Source: Flocculibacter collagenilyticus
Lineage (GTDB): Bacteria > Pseudomonadota > Gammaproteobacteria > Enterobacterales > Alteromonadaceae
Assembly (NCBI RefSeq): GCF_016469335.1
Contig: NZ_CP059888.1
Location: 1,364,001-1,428,000 of the forward strand
DNA length: 64,000 bases
Direction of reading: 5' to 3'
In this document: positions 17,553 to 27,370 of the stretch, in pieces
Numbering within the stretch: the first letter of the stretch is position 1
Layout of the letters: every line of letters begins with the position of its first letter
The notes under the pieces: generated by a model
Told to the model about the DNA's origin: nothing
The model's input: only the letters and a program-made list of their open reading frames with translations
Databases searched by the model: none
Position numbers and translations under genes: made by a program

Positions 17553-19082
17553 ATGACGGTAATCCGCCAGCAAGATTTCATCGACAGTGTTGAAGATGCA
17601 CTGCAATACATCTCTTATTATCATCCACTCGATTTTGTTCAAGCATTAGAAAAAGCCTATAACAAAGAACAGAGCCAAGCTGCCAAGGATGCGATAGCAC
17701 AAATCCTAATTAATTCACGAATGTCTGCTGAAGGGCATCGTCCTATCTGTCAAGACACGGGTATTGTTACTTGTTTTGTAAAAGTAGGCATGGATGTTAA
17801 GTGGGACAAAACCGACTTAACCGTTCAGCAAATGGTTGATGAAGGCACACGTAGAGCATATTTGAATCCAGACAATCCGTTACGTGCTTCAATTGTTGCC
17901 GACCCAGCTGGGAAACGTTCTAATACAAAAGATAATACGCCAGCGGTTGTTCATATTGATATGGTTGCTGGCAATAAAGTTGAAGTGATGATTGCTGCAA
18001 AAGGTGGCGGTTCAGAGAACAAGTCTAAAATGGCTATGTTGAATCCTTCAGACTCTATTGCTGATTGGGTAGTGAAAACGATTCCTACTATGGGGGCAGG
18101 TTGGTGTCCTCCAGGGATGATTGGTCTTGGTATTGGTGGCACGGCAGAGAAATCTGCGGTATTGGCAAAAGAGTCGCTAATGGATCCAGTCGATATTCAA
18201 GAGTTAATGGACCGTGGCCCTGAAAATGCCGAAGAAGAGCTACGTTTAGAAATCTTCAAACGTGTGAATGACCTAGGTATTGGCGCACAGGGTTTAGGTG
18301 GTTTAACAACGGTCGTTGATGTAAAAATTAACTCAGTTCCAACTCATGCAGCCTCAAAACCGATTACGATGATCCCAAACTGTGCTGCAACTCGTCATGC
18401 GCATTTTGTACTTGATGGTTCGGGCCCTTACGATCAAAAGCCACCAAAGCTAGAAGATTGGCCAAAAGTCACATGGGAGCTAGGTGATAACGTGCGTCGT
18501 GTTAATTTGGATGATATTACCAAAGAAGACATCAAAGAGTGGCGCACCGGCGAAACAGTGTTGTTATCAGGTAAAATATTAACTGGTCGTGATGCGGCGC
18601 ATAAGCGTATTCAAGGTTTGATTGAGAGTGGTGAACCATTGCCTGAAGGTGTCGACTTCAATGGTAAATTTATTTATTACGTTGGCCCAGTAGATGCGGT
18701 TGGCGACGAGGTTGTTGGGCCAGCAGGACCTACAACATCAACCCGAATGGATAAATTTACTGACATGATGCTAGAAAAAACAGGGCTAGCAGGCATGATT
18801 GGTAAAGCTGAACGTGGCCCTGCAACAGTTGAAAGTATTAAACAGCATCAAGCGGTTTACTTAATGGCTGTTGGTGGCGCCGCTTACTTAGTGGCAAAAG
18901 CAATTAAGAAAGCACGTGTGGTTGCGTTTGAAGACTTGGGTATGGAAGCAATTTACGAGTTTGAAGTTGAAGATATGCCAGTTACGGTGGCCGTAGATAG
19001 CCAAGGCACTAATGCACATGAGCGTGGTCCTGCAATCTGGAAAGCCAAAATAGAAGAACTTGATGGTGAGCTATCTAAATAA
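17553..19082 (+). CDS. Class I fumarate hydratase
   Basis: A 509-residue [4Fe-4S] fumarase that interconverts fumarate and malate in the TCA cycle. It has both halves of the class I enzyme in one chain: the alpha part (SRMSAEGHRPICQDTGIV, GGGSENKSKMAMLNPSD, GAGWCPPGMIGLGIGGTAEK, with cluster cysteines) and the beta part (VLLSGKILTGRDAAHKRI, YYVGPVDAVGDEVVGPAGPTTSTRMDKF). ATG 17553 was chosen because GGAAGG lies 8 bases upstream; an in-frame GTG at 17538 lacks a site. It stands alone between the divergent pabB and the S9 peptidase and ends in a strong terminator. Confidence 0.95.
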   Translation: MTVIRQQDFIDSVEDALQYISYYHPLDFVQALEKAYNKEQSQAAKDAIAQILINSRMSAEGHRPICQDTGIVTCFVKVGMDVKWDKTDLTVQQMVDEGTRRAYLNPDNPLRASIVADPAGKRSNTKDNTPAVVHIDMVAGNKVEVMIAAKGGGSENKSKMAMLNPSDSIADWVVKTIPTMGAGWCPPGMIGLGIGGTAEKSAVLAKESLMDPVDIQELMDRGPENAEEELRLEIFKRVNDLGIGAQGLGGLTTVVDVKINSVPTHAASKPITMIPNCAATRHAHFVLDGSGPYDQKPPKLEDWPKVTWELGDNVRRVNLDDITKEDIKEWRTGETVLLSGKILTGRDAAHKRIQGLIESGEPLPEGVDFNGKFIYYVGPVDAVGDEVVGPAGPTTSTRMDKFTDMMLEKTGLAGMIGKAERGPATVESIKQHQAVYLMAVGGAAYLVAKAIKKARVVAFEDLGMEAIYEFEVEDMPVTVAVDSQGTNAHERGPAIWKAKIEELDGELSK

Positions 19083-19101
19083 GGCTCGCTAACGGTAAAT
19101 G

Positions 19102-19130
19102 AAAGAGCGTGATAAACGCTCTTTTTCTTT
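19102..19130 (+). terminator. Rho-independent terminator after the fumarase gene
   Basis: An 8-bp stem AAAGAGCG (19102-19109) and CGCTCTTT (19117-19124), with a 7-nt loop, runs straight into a T-rich tract (TTTTTCTTTT). It lies 20 bases after the fumarase stop codon. Confidence 0.85.
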
Positions 19131-19216
19131 TATGGGTATAGCTTTTTAACTTGCAAAGAAAGAAAAGAATACAAAATAAATGAACTCAAAAGATATTGAG
19201 TGAAGGGAGCGTTATA

Positions 19217-21385
19217 ATGAAAAGAATAAAACAACATTTTTATAGTAAGTTAGCGTTAAGTTGCATGCTACTTGCTACACCTACCTTGGTGCTGGCTAGC
19301 CAAGCTACTGCGATGCAAGCGCAATCATCAACTTCAAATCAAGTAGCGGTTGAAAACCAAGTTGAGCAGCGTGTTAATTCTCCATACTTAACTGTTGAAA
19401 AATTAAATACGTTTTCTAAATTACATGATGTAAAAGTATCACCAGATCAAAAGTGGTTAGTTTATGGTGTAAAAGCGTATGACGATGAAGGAAAAAAGGC
19501 GTCAGACAATTTATATCTAAGAGACTTAACCAAACAAACACCTTCAATTGCGAAGCTTACCAGCAATCAATCCTCTGAACACAGTGTGCAGTGGAGCAGT
19601 GATAGTCAATCACTCTACTTTTTAGCTGACCGAACGGGCAGTACTCAGGTTTGGAAACTTAATTTAAGTGGTGGTGAAGCCGAGCAGGTTACTGATTTAC
19701 CTTTAGATGTGGAAGGGCTAATTTTATCGCCAGACAACAAACAGCTAGCATTGGCTATGTCAGTGCTACCAAGTTGTAAAACACTGGCTTGTACAACGAA
19801 ACACAAAGAAGACAAGTCAAAGCAGAAGCATTCTGGTCAAGTATATGATCAATTGTTTGTACGTCACTGGGATACTTGGAAAGATGACTTACGTACACAT
19901 GTTTTTGTCGCCTCGTTAGCGCCATTAAGTAGCAATAAAAAAATTACTGAAGCAGTCGATTTACAACAGGGTTGGAATACTGACATTCCGGCTAAACCAT
20001 TCTCTGGAATGGAAGAAGTTGCCTTTACGCCAGACAGTAAAAACATTGTATTTAGTGCGAAGAAGCCAGATAACCAGCAGCCGATGCACACTAATTTTGA
20101 CTTGTATCAGGTTTCAATTGAAGGTGGTGATGCAGTTAATTTGACTACAGAAAATAAAGCGTGGGATAGCCACCCCATGTTCTCTAAAGATGGTCGTTTT
20201 ATGGCGTATGCGGCCATGAAAGAAGAAGTTTACGAGTCTGATCGCTTCGCAATTATGCTTAAAGACTTAAAAACAGGGGTCACTAAAGAGGTGTCACCAC
20301 TTTGGGACCGTTCTGTAATTTCTATGACTTTCGCCGCAGACAATCGTACGCTTTATGTAACAGCGCAAGATATTGGTCAGCGTAGCATTTACGAAATTAG
20401 CACTAATTTTGGTGATGTTAGAAAAGTCTACTCTTCTGGTTATGCGTCAGATGTACAGCTTGTTGGCGACAGCTTATTGTTCACTAAACATAGCTTGTCA
20501 CATCCTAAAGATGTTTACATGATTAGTCGTGAAGGAAACAATATCCGTCAAATAACCGATGTTAACAAAGATAAGTTAGACAATATTAAGTTTGGTGAGT
20601 ACCAGCAATTTAACTTTAAAGGTTGGAATGACGAAACGGTTTATGGTTATTGGCTAAAGCCTGCAAATTATCAAGCAGGTAAAAAATATCCTGTGGCATT
20701 TTTAGTTCATGGTGGTCCACAAGGCTCTTTTGGCAACATGTTCCATTTTCGCTGGAATGCACAGCTATGGGCTGCGAAGGGATATGGCGTGGTAATGATC
20801 GACTTCCATGGCTCAACAGGCTATGGCAAAGCATTTACTGACTCTATTTCAAGAGACTGGGGCGGAAAACCACTAGAAGATCTTAAAAAAGGTTTTCAAC
20901 ATATTACGCAAGCGGAACCTTGGTTAGACGCAAATAACGCGTGTGCGTTGGGCGCTTCCTATGGTGGCTACATGATGAACTGGATAGCGGGTAACTGGAG
21001 TGATGGCTTTAAGTGTTTAGTGAATCATGCAGGTTTATTCGACATGAACAGCTTTTATAACACCACAGAAGAACTGTGGTTTCCAGAACATGACATGGGT
21101 GGCCCAGTATTTGATGGTTCAGAAGATTATACTAAATTTAATCCTGCCAATTACGTGAATAACTGGAAAACGCCAATGCTAGTTATTCAAGGCTTAAAAG
21201 ATTATCGTGTACCTTATGCACAAAGCTTGGCCGCGTTCACAACGTTGCAGCGTAAAGGCGTTCCTTCGAAACTGGTTGTTTATCCAGATGAAAATCACTG
21301 GATATTAAATAAAGAAAACCTTAAGCACTGGTATGGTGAAGTTTTCAGCTGGATGGATACTTACCTAAAACCAGAAAGTGAATAA
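19217..21385 (+). CDS. Exported S9-family prolyl-oligopeptidase-type peptidase
   Basis: A 722-residue serine peptidase. It has a signal peptide (about residues 10-28, CMLLATPTLVLAS), a beta-propeller domain (about 60-450, repeats such as VQWSSDSQSLYFLADRTG and VAFTPDSKNIVFSA) and an alpha/beta-hydrolase domain with the catalytic serine in GASYGGYMMNW, an aspartate in QGLKDYRVPY and a histidine in DENHWILN. Such enzymes clip dipeptides or oligopeptides in the periplasm. ATG 19217 has a GAAGGGAG site; the longer frame starts at a TTG. It is convergent with a large TonB receptor and may act on imported peptides (inference). Confidence 0.92.
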   Translation: MKRIKQHFYSKLALSCMLLATPTLVLASQATAMQAQSSTSNQVAVENQVEQRVNSPYLTVEKLNTFSKLHDVKVSPDQKWLVYGVKAYDDEGKKASDNLYLRDLTKQTPSIAKLTSNQSSEHSVQWSSDSQSLYFLADRTGSTQVWKLNLSGGEAEQVTDLPLDVEGLILSPDNKQLALAMSVLPSCKTLACTTKHKEDKSKQKHSGQVYDQLFVRHWDTWKDDLRTHVFVASLAPLSSNKKITEAVDLQQGWNTDIPAKPFSGMEEVAFTPDSKNIVFSAKKPDNQQPMHTNFDLYQVSIEGGDAVNLTTENKAWDSHPMFSKDGRFMAYAAMKEEVYESDRFAIMLKDLKTGVTKEVSPLWDRSVISMTFAADNRTLYVTAQDIGQRSIYEISTNFGDVRKVYSSGYASDVQLVGDSLLFTKHSLSHPKDVYMISREGNNIRQITDVNKDKLDNIKFGEYQQFNFKGWNDETVYGYWLKPANYQAGKKYPVAFLVHGGPQGSFGNMFHFRWNAQLWAAKGYGVVMIDFHGSTGYGKAFTDSISRDWGGKPLEDLKKGFQHITQAEPWLDANNACALGASYGGYMMNWIAGNWSDGFKCLVNHAGLFDMNSFYNTTEELWFPEHDMGGPVFDGSEDYTKFNPANYVNNWKTPMLVIQGLKDYRVPYAQSLAAFTTLQRKGVPSKLVVYPDENHWILNKENLKHWYGEVFSWMDTYLKPESE

Positions 21386-21421
21386 TAAAGTTACACTTTA
21401 GTGTTGAACGAACCTGATTGA

Positions 21422-21446
21422 GCCAGTGTACAGCACTGGCTTTTTT
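21422..21446 (+). terminator. Rho-independent terminator after the S9 peptidase gene
   Basis: Stem GCCAGTG (21422-21428) / CACTGGC (21434-21440), 5-nt loop, followed by TTTTTT (21441-21446). It lies about 35 bases after the peptidase stop. Confidence 0.9.
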
Positions 21447-21481
21447 GACCCTGTAACAGATTTTTTGTTTGGTGGTAATAA

Positions 21482-21507
21482 AAAGCCCCGCTAAGTAGCG
21501 GGGCTTT
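21482..21507 (-). terminator. Rho-independent terminator after the TonB-receptor gene
   Basis: An 11-bp stem AAAGCCCCGCT (21482-21492) / AGCGGGGCTTT (21497-21507) with a 4-nt loop. Read on the minus strand, it is followed by a T-rich stretch and lies 30 bases past the receptor stop at 21538. With the plus-strand hairpin just before it, the two convergent genes are insulated. Confidence 0.9.
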
Positions 21508-21537
21508 ACGTGCATTGATCTAACTATTTGTAACTAA

Positions 21538-24525
21538 TTAGAACCTAACCGTTGCACTTAAACGTACATATCTTGGTGTTTGATGGTTGTCTGCTAGTCC
21601 AAAATACTCATCAGTAGGATGTGTACCTACACCTTCAAAGTGTCCAGAATCTTCTGAGTCAGCAATTTCGTATGTTTGTCTAACAGTATCATTGTTAAAC
21701 ACATTGAAAACGTCGAGTGCAAACACGACATCAGCACCTTGGATTTCCATAGCGTATTTAGCGGCTAAATCCATGCTCCAGAAACTAGGTTGATTGCCTA
21801 GGCTACCGCGTGGAACAAGTTGGCCATTTTTATAGAAAGATTCAGAGCCATAAGCTTGAGCAAAGTCATCGGTTGGGTGGTAACCGAATGCATTTAGTGG
21901 ACGACCCGTTTGCCACGAGAAGTTTGCACCAAAAGTAAGATTTTCAGTAATGGAATATCCACCAAATAGTTTTACTTGATGACGACGGTCATTTGGTAGG
22001 TTGCCATACGCACCATCAGTTAACCCTGGTTGGTCAAAGTTAGTTGTTAAACCAGAATCATCTTGGCCATTATCTGAACGCACTGCACCTTCTGAGTTAC
22101 CCCAGCTATGCGACCATGTATAAGAACCCTGCAACATCCATTTTCCATCCCATGCTCGCTCAAACATGAAGTCTAATGCAGCATATTGTCGTTGAGCCTC
22201 TGGGTATCCAAGTTGTTCTGCAGTTAAGGTAATGTTGTCTAGCTCACCATCGCCATCAGCATCTACTGTTATTTGCATGTCGTTACCAGGATTGGTAAGT
22301 ACATAATAATCAAAACCACCCAGTTCTAGGTCGACACCAGAGTTTTCATCTGCGTAACGCTGCAAACCTGCGTCAATAGCAATATCTTCAATTGATGTTG
22401 CTAAATCTCGATAGGTGCCGCGTACGCCAATAGTCCAATCATCATTCAATTGATGTTGAAAGCCAACAATCAATTCGTCTTGATACATAGGCTTAATATT
22501 CGCATCAACAATTGAACTTGTATCAGCAACTATACCATCATCGTATACAGTGGTTGCGCCAATTTGATTTGGATGATCATTGGTTGTGCCCGTTATATCA
22601 TCATAATAATCATTGGTTGGCGTCGAGTCAGCGGTCAAGCCATCGAGTTTAAAGTAGCGACGAGTATATAGCTCTGCGCCAGCTAAACGTAAATTTGTGT
22701 TTGCCGCGACGGGCAAATAATAACGCCCTAAGTGTGCGTACACTTTCGTTTCGCCATCACCATTAACATCCCATGATGCACCAATTCGAGGCGCCCATTG
22801 ATTAGTGACCTTAATAAATGAATCGCCTTCAATATTCATATTGTCAAACGTTTCATTACGAACACCTAAGGTTAGCACCAAGTTGTCAGTAGCTTGCCAA
22901 GTATCTTGGAAATAAAGCGCTGTTGTATCAGTATCAAATGACCCATTACTGGTTCGTTCAATTAAACGGTAGTACTCTTCGCCTTCAGCTAATTGACCGT
23001 TAAACGCACCGCCTTCACCCGCGGTAAAGTAACGGTAATATCGACCACCAGAATATTGTTCGATATTATTGATGGTATTAGACTCAAAATCTAACCCAAA
23101 ACGAAGTGCGTGATCACCAATGTTGTAGTCTACATCGATGCGTAAGGCTTTTCGTTCGTCATCAGCCGTAACTGTGTTTGCGGTAGCCCAACAGCCCATT
23201 TTAGTAAGGCCACCGTCACGCGAATCATAAACCCAAGGACAAGTCGTATCGAACTCACTACTATCTGTTCTGTCATATCGGTTTAAGCCAACAAGTGCAC
23301 TTACTTGTAGATCATCTGTAATGATTGACGTGTATTTTAAGGCGTAGTTATCACCACCGCGTTCTTCCAAAGACTTTGCAGATGAGTCATCAACAATGGT
23401 GTTTGTCGCTCTATCCCAAGTGGAAGTTATAAGGTCTTCTTCGCGTTTGTCGCTAAATGCGGTAAATTCTACAATGTTGTTATCATTGATATACCAATCT
23501 AGATTTAACCCCCAGAATAACGAGCTTTGGTCGCGCTCATAATAATTAGTAGAGCCAAGAGTGGATGAGTTATATTTTTTGTTTTGAGATCTTGGGTTGA
23601 GCAATACATAATAAAACAGCTCATCTTTTATAATGGCGCCAGATGAGTAAACATTGAAATCATATTCATCTTTTTCATCTTGATCGCCGATTTGTACTTC
23701 TTCGCCTGCAGCGTTGAATACGTTAGGTTTATCTTCACTCAATGCATCCGGTTCGTAATAAGCTGAGAAGCCAAACTTTGTTGTATTACCCCCAGACTTA
23801 GTAATTGCTGTTACTACACCACCGGTAGAGCGACCATATTCAGCACCATATCCACCACTTTTAACTTCAAATTGCTCATAAAATTCAAATGGCACCTGCG
23901 AGCCACCTAAGCCATTCCTAAAGTTTGTAGTATTAAGTCCATTGATATAGTAAGCATTTTCACCTACAGATGAGCCACTAAATGAGGCTAACTTACTATC
24001 GCCTTCGAATGCGGAATCACCTTGAGTAACACCTGGTGCCAATAGGGCAACAGAGGTCACATCGCGCGCCACGGGCAAGCGCTCAATGGTCGCGCTGTCC
24101 ATAATCATGACAGATTCACTGCTTTTAGTGTCTATCATTGTTATGCTGCCGCCTGCAATTTCAATAACTTCAATTTCTTCATCTGAAAATGATAAATTGA
24201 GGCTAGCATTTTGCCCTATTCGAATTTTTACCTTTTGATGGTTAGATTCACCGAGTGATTGTTTTTCCGCAAAAACTTCATAGTCACCTGCTGGCAACAG
24301 AGGAAAGCGGTATATTCCTTTATCGTCAGTGGTAACGGTGCGGGTTAACCCTGTATCTAAATTTCTAACAGTGACGCTAGCTTGGCTGATAATTTGTCCC
24401 ACATCGTTAACAGCCTGACCCACTAATCCACCTTGAGTGTTTGACGCTGCATGAGAGGGGGTAATAATACTTAATGATGCTGCAACAGCTAATGCTGTTA
24501 CGCTTTTTTGAAATGCATTTTTCAT
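21538..24525 (-). CDS. TonB-dependent receptor with carboxypeptidase-like N-domain (Oar type)
   Basis: A 995-residue outer-membrane receptor. After a signal peptide (to about residue 26, SHAAS) comes a carboxypeptidase-regulatory-like beta-sandwich (about 30-115, GQAVNDVGQIISQASVTVRN...GIYRFPLLPAGDYEV). A plug domain follows with YINGLNTTNFRNGLGGSQVPFEF and FEVKSGGYGAEYGRSTGG, and then a 22-strand-type barrel ending in aromatic VRLSATVRF. This is the Oar/OmpA-related TonB-receptor layout common in marine gammaproteobacteria. The ligand is unknown. Convergence with the S9 peptidase suggests peptide-related uptake, but only by position. It ends with a strong terminator. Confidence 0.93.
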   Translation of the reverse strand: MKNAFQKSVTALAVAASLSIITPSHAASNTQGGLVGQAVNDVGQIISQASVTVRNLDTGLTRTVTTDDKGIYRFPLLPAGDYEVFAEKQSLGESNHQKVKIRIGQNASLNLSFSDEEIEVIEIAGGSITMIDTKSSESVMIMDSATIERLPVARDVTSVALLAPGVTQGDSAFEGDSKLASFSGSSVGENAYYINGLNTTNFRNGLGGSQVPFEFYEQFEVKSGGYGAEYGRSTGGVVTAITKSGGNTTKFGFSAYYEPDALSEDKPNVFNAAGEEVQIGDQDEKDEYDFNVYSSGAIIKDELFYYVLLNPRSQNKKYNSSTLGSTNYYERDQSSLFWGLNLDWYINDNNIVEFTAFSDKREEDLITSTWDRATNTIVDDSSAKSLEERGGDNYALKYTSIITDDLQVSALVGLNRYDRTDSSEFDTTCPWVYDSRDGGLTKMGCWATANTVTADDERKALRIDVDYNIGDHALRFGLDFESNTINNIEQYSGGRYYRYFTAGEGGAFNGQLAEGEEYYRLIERTSNGSFDTDTTALYFQDTWQATDNLVLTLGVRNETFDNMNIEGDSFIKVTNQWAPRIGASWDVNGDGETKVYAHLGRYYLPVAANTNLRLAGAELYTRRYFKLDGLTADSTPTNDYYDDITGTTNDHPNQIGATTVYDDGIVADTSSIVDANIKPMYQDELIVGFQHQLNDDWTIGVRGTYRDLATSIEDIAIDAGLQRYADENSGVDLELGGFDYYVLTNPGNDMQITVDADGDGELDNITLTAEQLGYPEAQRQYAALDFMFERAWDGKWMLQGSYTWSHSWGNSEGAVRSDNGQDDSGLTTNFDQPGLTDGAYGNLPNDRRHQVKLFGGYSITENLTFGANFSWQTGRPLNAFGYHPTDDFAQAYGSESFYKNGQLVPRGSLGNQPSFWSMDLAAKYAMEIQGADVVFALDVFNVFNNDTVRQTYEIADSEDSGHFEGVGTHPTDEYFGLADNHQTPRYVRLSATVRF

Positions 24526-24758
24526 TTTATATCCCTAACTATTTATTATTCTTTTTATTTGTCACCTTGGTGATTGAACAATCAGTGACCTATTGAATGT
24601 AGTTAAGTGTTACAAAATGTGCAAAATTTAAGCTTTATTTTTTTGAAAAAGCTTACTTTTCCATTTAGTCTTTGATTTTTATTAAGATTTATTCCTTTCT
24701 AAAATGTTTCAATTGTATATCTTGTTACATTTTAATCTAAATGGGTTATATGTATATC

Positions 24759-24941
24759 TCAATTGTTGGATGGTTTATCATCTTCTCGTGATTGCTTCTT
24801 AAGGTTATCTTCCGCTTTTTTTATAGGATCTTGGTTAAACTTTTTCATGTCTAACTTTGCGGTGTGTTTTAATAACATGATGTTACCTACCACCACAGCT
24901 AATACTAAAATAATAATTAATATGATCATGTAATTGTTCAT
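24759..24941 (-). CDS. Small membrane protein, DUF2897-like
   Basis: A 60-residue protein with one N-terminal membrane helix (MNNYMIILIIILVLAVVVGNIMLL). A basic, polar tail follows (KHTAKLDMKKFNQDPIKKAEDNLKK, then acidic/serine-rich). The helix plus the VGNIMLLKHTAKLDMKK stretch matches the DUF2897 small-protein family of gammaproteobacteria. Function unknown. It lies alone between the receptor and the M15 peptidase on the same strand. Confidence 0.75.
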   Translation of the reverse strand: MNNYMIILIIILVLAVVVGNIMLLKHTAKLDMKKFNQDPIKKAEDNLKKQSREDDKPSNN

Positions 24942-25080
24942 TTAAGAGCCTATGTTAGGAGTTGTTTGAAGTTCAACGTGAACTTGGCGTACAGTTATTG
25001 TTGATGCTTATATTAAGGATAGGTGCTGCTGAAAATTTAATTGACGAATTAAGCTGTAAGCACCCATTTATTCTGTTTTT

Positions 25081-25791
25081 CTAGCCGATTGTATGAATAT
25101 TATGAATGTAATTTTCTAGAATAAAATCGATATTTTGGAGTAAGGCTGCTTTTCCTTCGATATCGTGCTCAATTAAAATTTGCCACAAGGTATCGTGATC
25201 GAGTTTTTTTTGAAAAGTGTTAGCGAGAGTATGGTAGCTGATATGCCAAGGTTCGGCTGCAACGCCTCCACGGAAGCTTTTATATGGAAAGCTAAAGCCA
25301 TAGTTTCTTGCATGATGAATTAACCATTGGGTTAGTCCTTGGAAGGGACCATCTTCAGTGTACTCTTGGGCAACCAATTGCACACTATAATCTTCTGGTA
25401 ACGAGCGGTGGTCATAAAAGTCGAAATCTGTTCCCCAGTGATGGCGACTCGTGCCAGGCAACGCTGAAAAAAGCATGATCGCTTTGCATTTATCCCAATC
25501 AGATAATGTATTCATATCTAATTGAGCCCCGTATAAGTCGAATACAGGCCTTGCGCCACAAAACTTTCCGTTCCATATGGCTAATTGTCTGTCAAATGCT
25601 CGAAAACTACTAATTAATTGCAAATCAAAACCTGCTGAGCCAGCAGCCTGCTGTAATGCACTAAAAGGATCGGCCACATCTTTGTGAACAAAGTGGCCAT
25701 TTGGTAACGAGACAAGATGCTCAGTTGTATGACCGGTCAGATCTTGGGCGATGTTATAAGCGGATACACGCTGCAATTCAGAGTCGGTCAT
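25081..25791 (-). CDS. M15-family D-Ala-D-Ala carboxypeptidase (VanY-like)
   Basis: A 236-residue zinc peptidase of the VanY/M15B type that trims D-Ala from peptidoglycan stem peptides. It has the SSFRAFDRQLAIWNGKFCG stretch, the metal-binding SRHHWGTDFDFYD (His and Asp ligands) and the late EPWHISYH motif with the third ligand. No signal peptide is visible, as for many M15B members of gammaproteobacteria. It sits 27 bases downstream of dapE on the same strand, so cell-wall metabolism is a shared theme. Confidence 0.88.
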   Translation of the reverse strand: MTDSELQRVSAYNIAQDLTGHTTEHLVSLPNGHFVHKDVADPFSALQQAAGSAGFDLQLISSFRAFDRQLAIWNGKFCGARPVFDLYGAQLDMNTLSDWDKCKAIMLFSALPGTSRHHWGTDFDFYDHRSLPEDYSVQLVAQEYTEDGPFQGLTQWLIHHARNYGFSFPYKSFRGGVAAEPWHISYHTLANTFQKKLDHDTLWQILIEHDIEGKAALLQNIDFILENYIHNIHTIG

Positions 25792-25818
25792 GGTTTGTTC
25801 CTATCTTTTAAGTGCACA

Positions 25819-26964
25819 CTAAGTAAGTAGTTGTTCAAGTATACCTTGGTACATATGTACTAATTTTTCCAGATCATCTACAGCAACACATTCGTTTACT
25901 TTGTGGATGGTGGCATTGCATGGGCCCAACTCTATGACTTGAGCGCCTGTTGGTGCAATAAATCTACCGTCGGAGGTGCCGCCTGTGGTCAGCAATTGTG
26001 GCGGCTTTTGATTTACACTCTCTACTGCATAGTTAACTGCATGAAGTAAATCACCGTGATCAGTTAGGAAAGGAAGACCATTAAATGTCCACTTAATATC
26101 GTAATCTAAATGATGTTTATTGAGCAGTGCTTCTGTACGTTGTATGAGGATATCAGCAGTCACTTCAGTCGAATATCGAAAGTTAAACATCACATCTAAC
26201 TTTCCAGGTATCACGTTACCTGCACCTGTCCCAGCATGTATATTTGATACCTGAAAGCTCGTAGGTGGAAAGTATTCGTTGCCGTTATCCCATGTTATTT
26301 CTGACATTTCATGAAGTGCCAGTGATGCGTTGTGAACAGGATTTTTAGCGAGATGAGGATAAGCAACGTGCCCTTGAATACCCTTAACAGTTAATTCTCC
26401 AGTTAATGAACCACGGCGGCCATTTTTAACAACATCGCCTACAAAGTCAGTGCTACTTGGTTCACCCACAATACAGAAGTCAATCTTTTCATTTCTGGCT
26501 TCTAACGTATCGATTACCCGTGTTGTTCCATTTATAAATGGACCTTCTTCGTCACTGGTAATTAAGAACGCGATTGAACCTTTGTGAGCAGGGTGTTCAT
26601 TAACAAATCGCTCAGTTGCAACAATCATTGCAGCTAAGCTGCCTTTCATGTCTGCTGCGCCTCTACCATGTAAAAAACCATCAATGAGTGTAGGGGTGAA
26701 TGGTGGCGTGTCCCATTCAGATTCAGGGCCTGTAGGCACCACATCAGTATGGCCTGCAAAACAAAAAACAGGTGTTTCAGTTCCTTTTCGTGACCACAGA
26801 TTTAATGTGTCGTCAAAAGGCATTGACTCATTGTGAAAGCCTAATTTTGCTAGTCGGTCTGCCATGATAGTTTGGCAGTCCGCATCATTCGGTGTAACGG
26901 ATTCACGTGCGATTAACTGCTCAGCTAGCTCAATAACCGGTGATGATAGGTGTTGTTTTTCCAT
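25819..26964 (-). CDS. dapE: Succinyl-diaminopimelate desuccinylase
   Basis: A 381-residue M20 di-zinc amidohydrolase. It releases succinate from N-succinyl-LL-diaminopimelate in the lysine/peptidoglycan pathway. Metal-binding and catalytic motifs are visible: [39 protein letters not shown], a GEPSSTD segment, and the C-terminal [10 protein letters not shown] and [12 protein letters not shown]. Length and motifs match E. coli DapE. It follows the ArsC/YffB-like gene by 8 bases, the same gene order as in E. coli (yffB-dapE). Confidence 0.96.
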   Translation of the reverse strand: MEKQHLSSPVIELAEQLIARESVTPNDADCQTIMADRLAKLGFHNESMPFDDTLNLWSRKGTETPVFCFAGHTDVVPTGPESEWDTPPFTPTLIDGFLHGRGAADMKGSLAAMIVATERFVNEHPAHKGSIAFLITSDEEGPFINGTTRVIDTLEARNEKIDFCIVGEPSSTDFVGDVVKNGRRGSLTGELTVKGIQGHVAYPHLAKNPVHNASLALHEMSEITWDNGNEYFPPTSFQVSNIHAGTGAGNVIPGKLDVMFNFRYSTEVTADILIQRTEALLNKHHLDYDIKWTFNGLPFLTDHGDLLHAVNYAVESVNQKPPQLLTTGGTSDGRFIAPTGAQVIELGPCNATIHKVNECVAVDDLEKLVHMYQGILEQLLT

Positions 26965-26972
26965 GAATATGA

Positions 26973-27332
26973 TTACTTTTCGAAAATGACTTGGTATTGA
27001 GCAGTCTTGAAACCTAAGTGGTATTGGCTATTTGTAACCAGTACTGGGCGCTTAATCATCGCAGGTTGAGCCAACATTAATGCCAATGCTGGATCACGCT
27101 CTAAGCTCTCTTTTTGGCTATCATCCAATTGGCGAAAGGTTGTACCACGTTTATTTAATAGTGACTCCCAACCTAACTCTGCTTCAAAAGTAGTGAGTAA
27201 GTTTTCAGTTAAACCGTCAGTACGGTAATCATGAAAAGTGTAATCTATATTATTCTGTTCAAGCCACTTTTTTGCTTTTTTGATAGTGTCACAGTTTTTG
27301 ATGCCGTAAAGCGTGGTTGTACTATTTGTCAT
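26973..27332 (-). CDS. ArsC/Spx-family protein (YffB-like)
   Basis: A 119-residue thioredoxin-fold protein of the ArsC/Spx family. It has [34 protein letters not shown] with the single N-terminal cysteine (KNC), then [18 protein letters not shown] and MIKRPVLV with the conserved arginine/proline. E. coli YffB has the same length and genomic position next to dapE; its cellular role is poorly defined. It is co-directional with dapE with 8 bases between. Confidence 0.9.
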   Translation of the reverse strand: MTNSTTTLYGIKNCDTIKKAKKWLEQNNIDYTFHDYRTDGLTENLLTTFEAELGWESLLNKRGTTFRQLDDSQKESLERDPALALMLAQPAMIKRPVLVTNSQYHLGFKTAQYQVIFEK

Positions 27333-27370
27333 GTTTTTTCCGATGAATGCTAATGATTAAAAATAAACGT

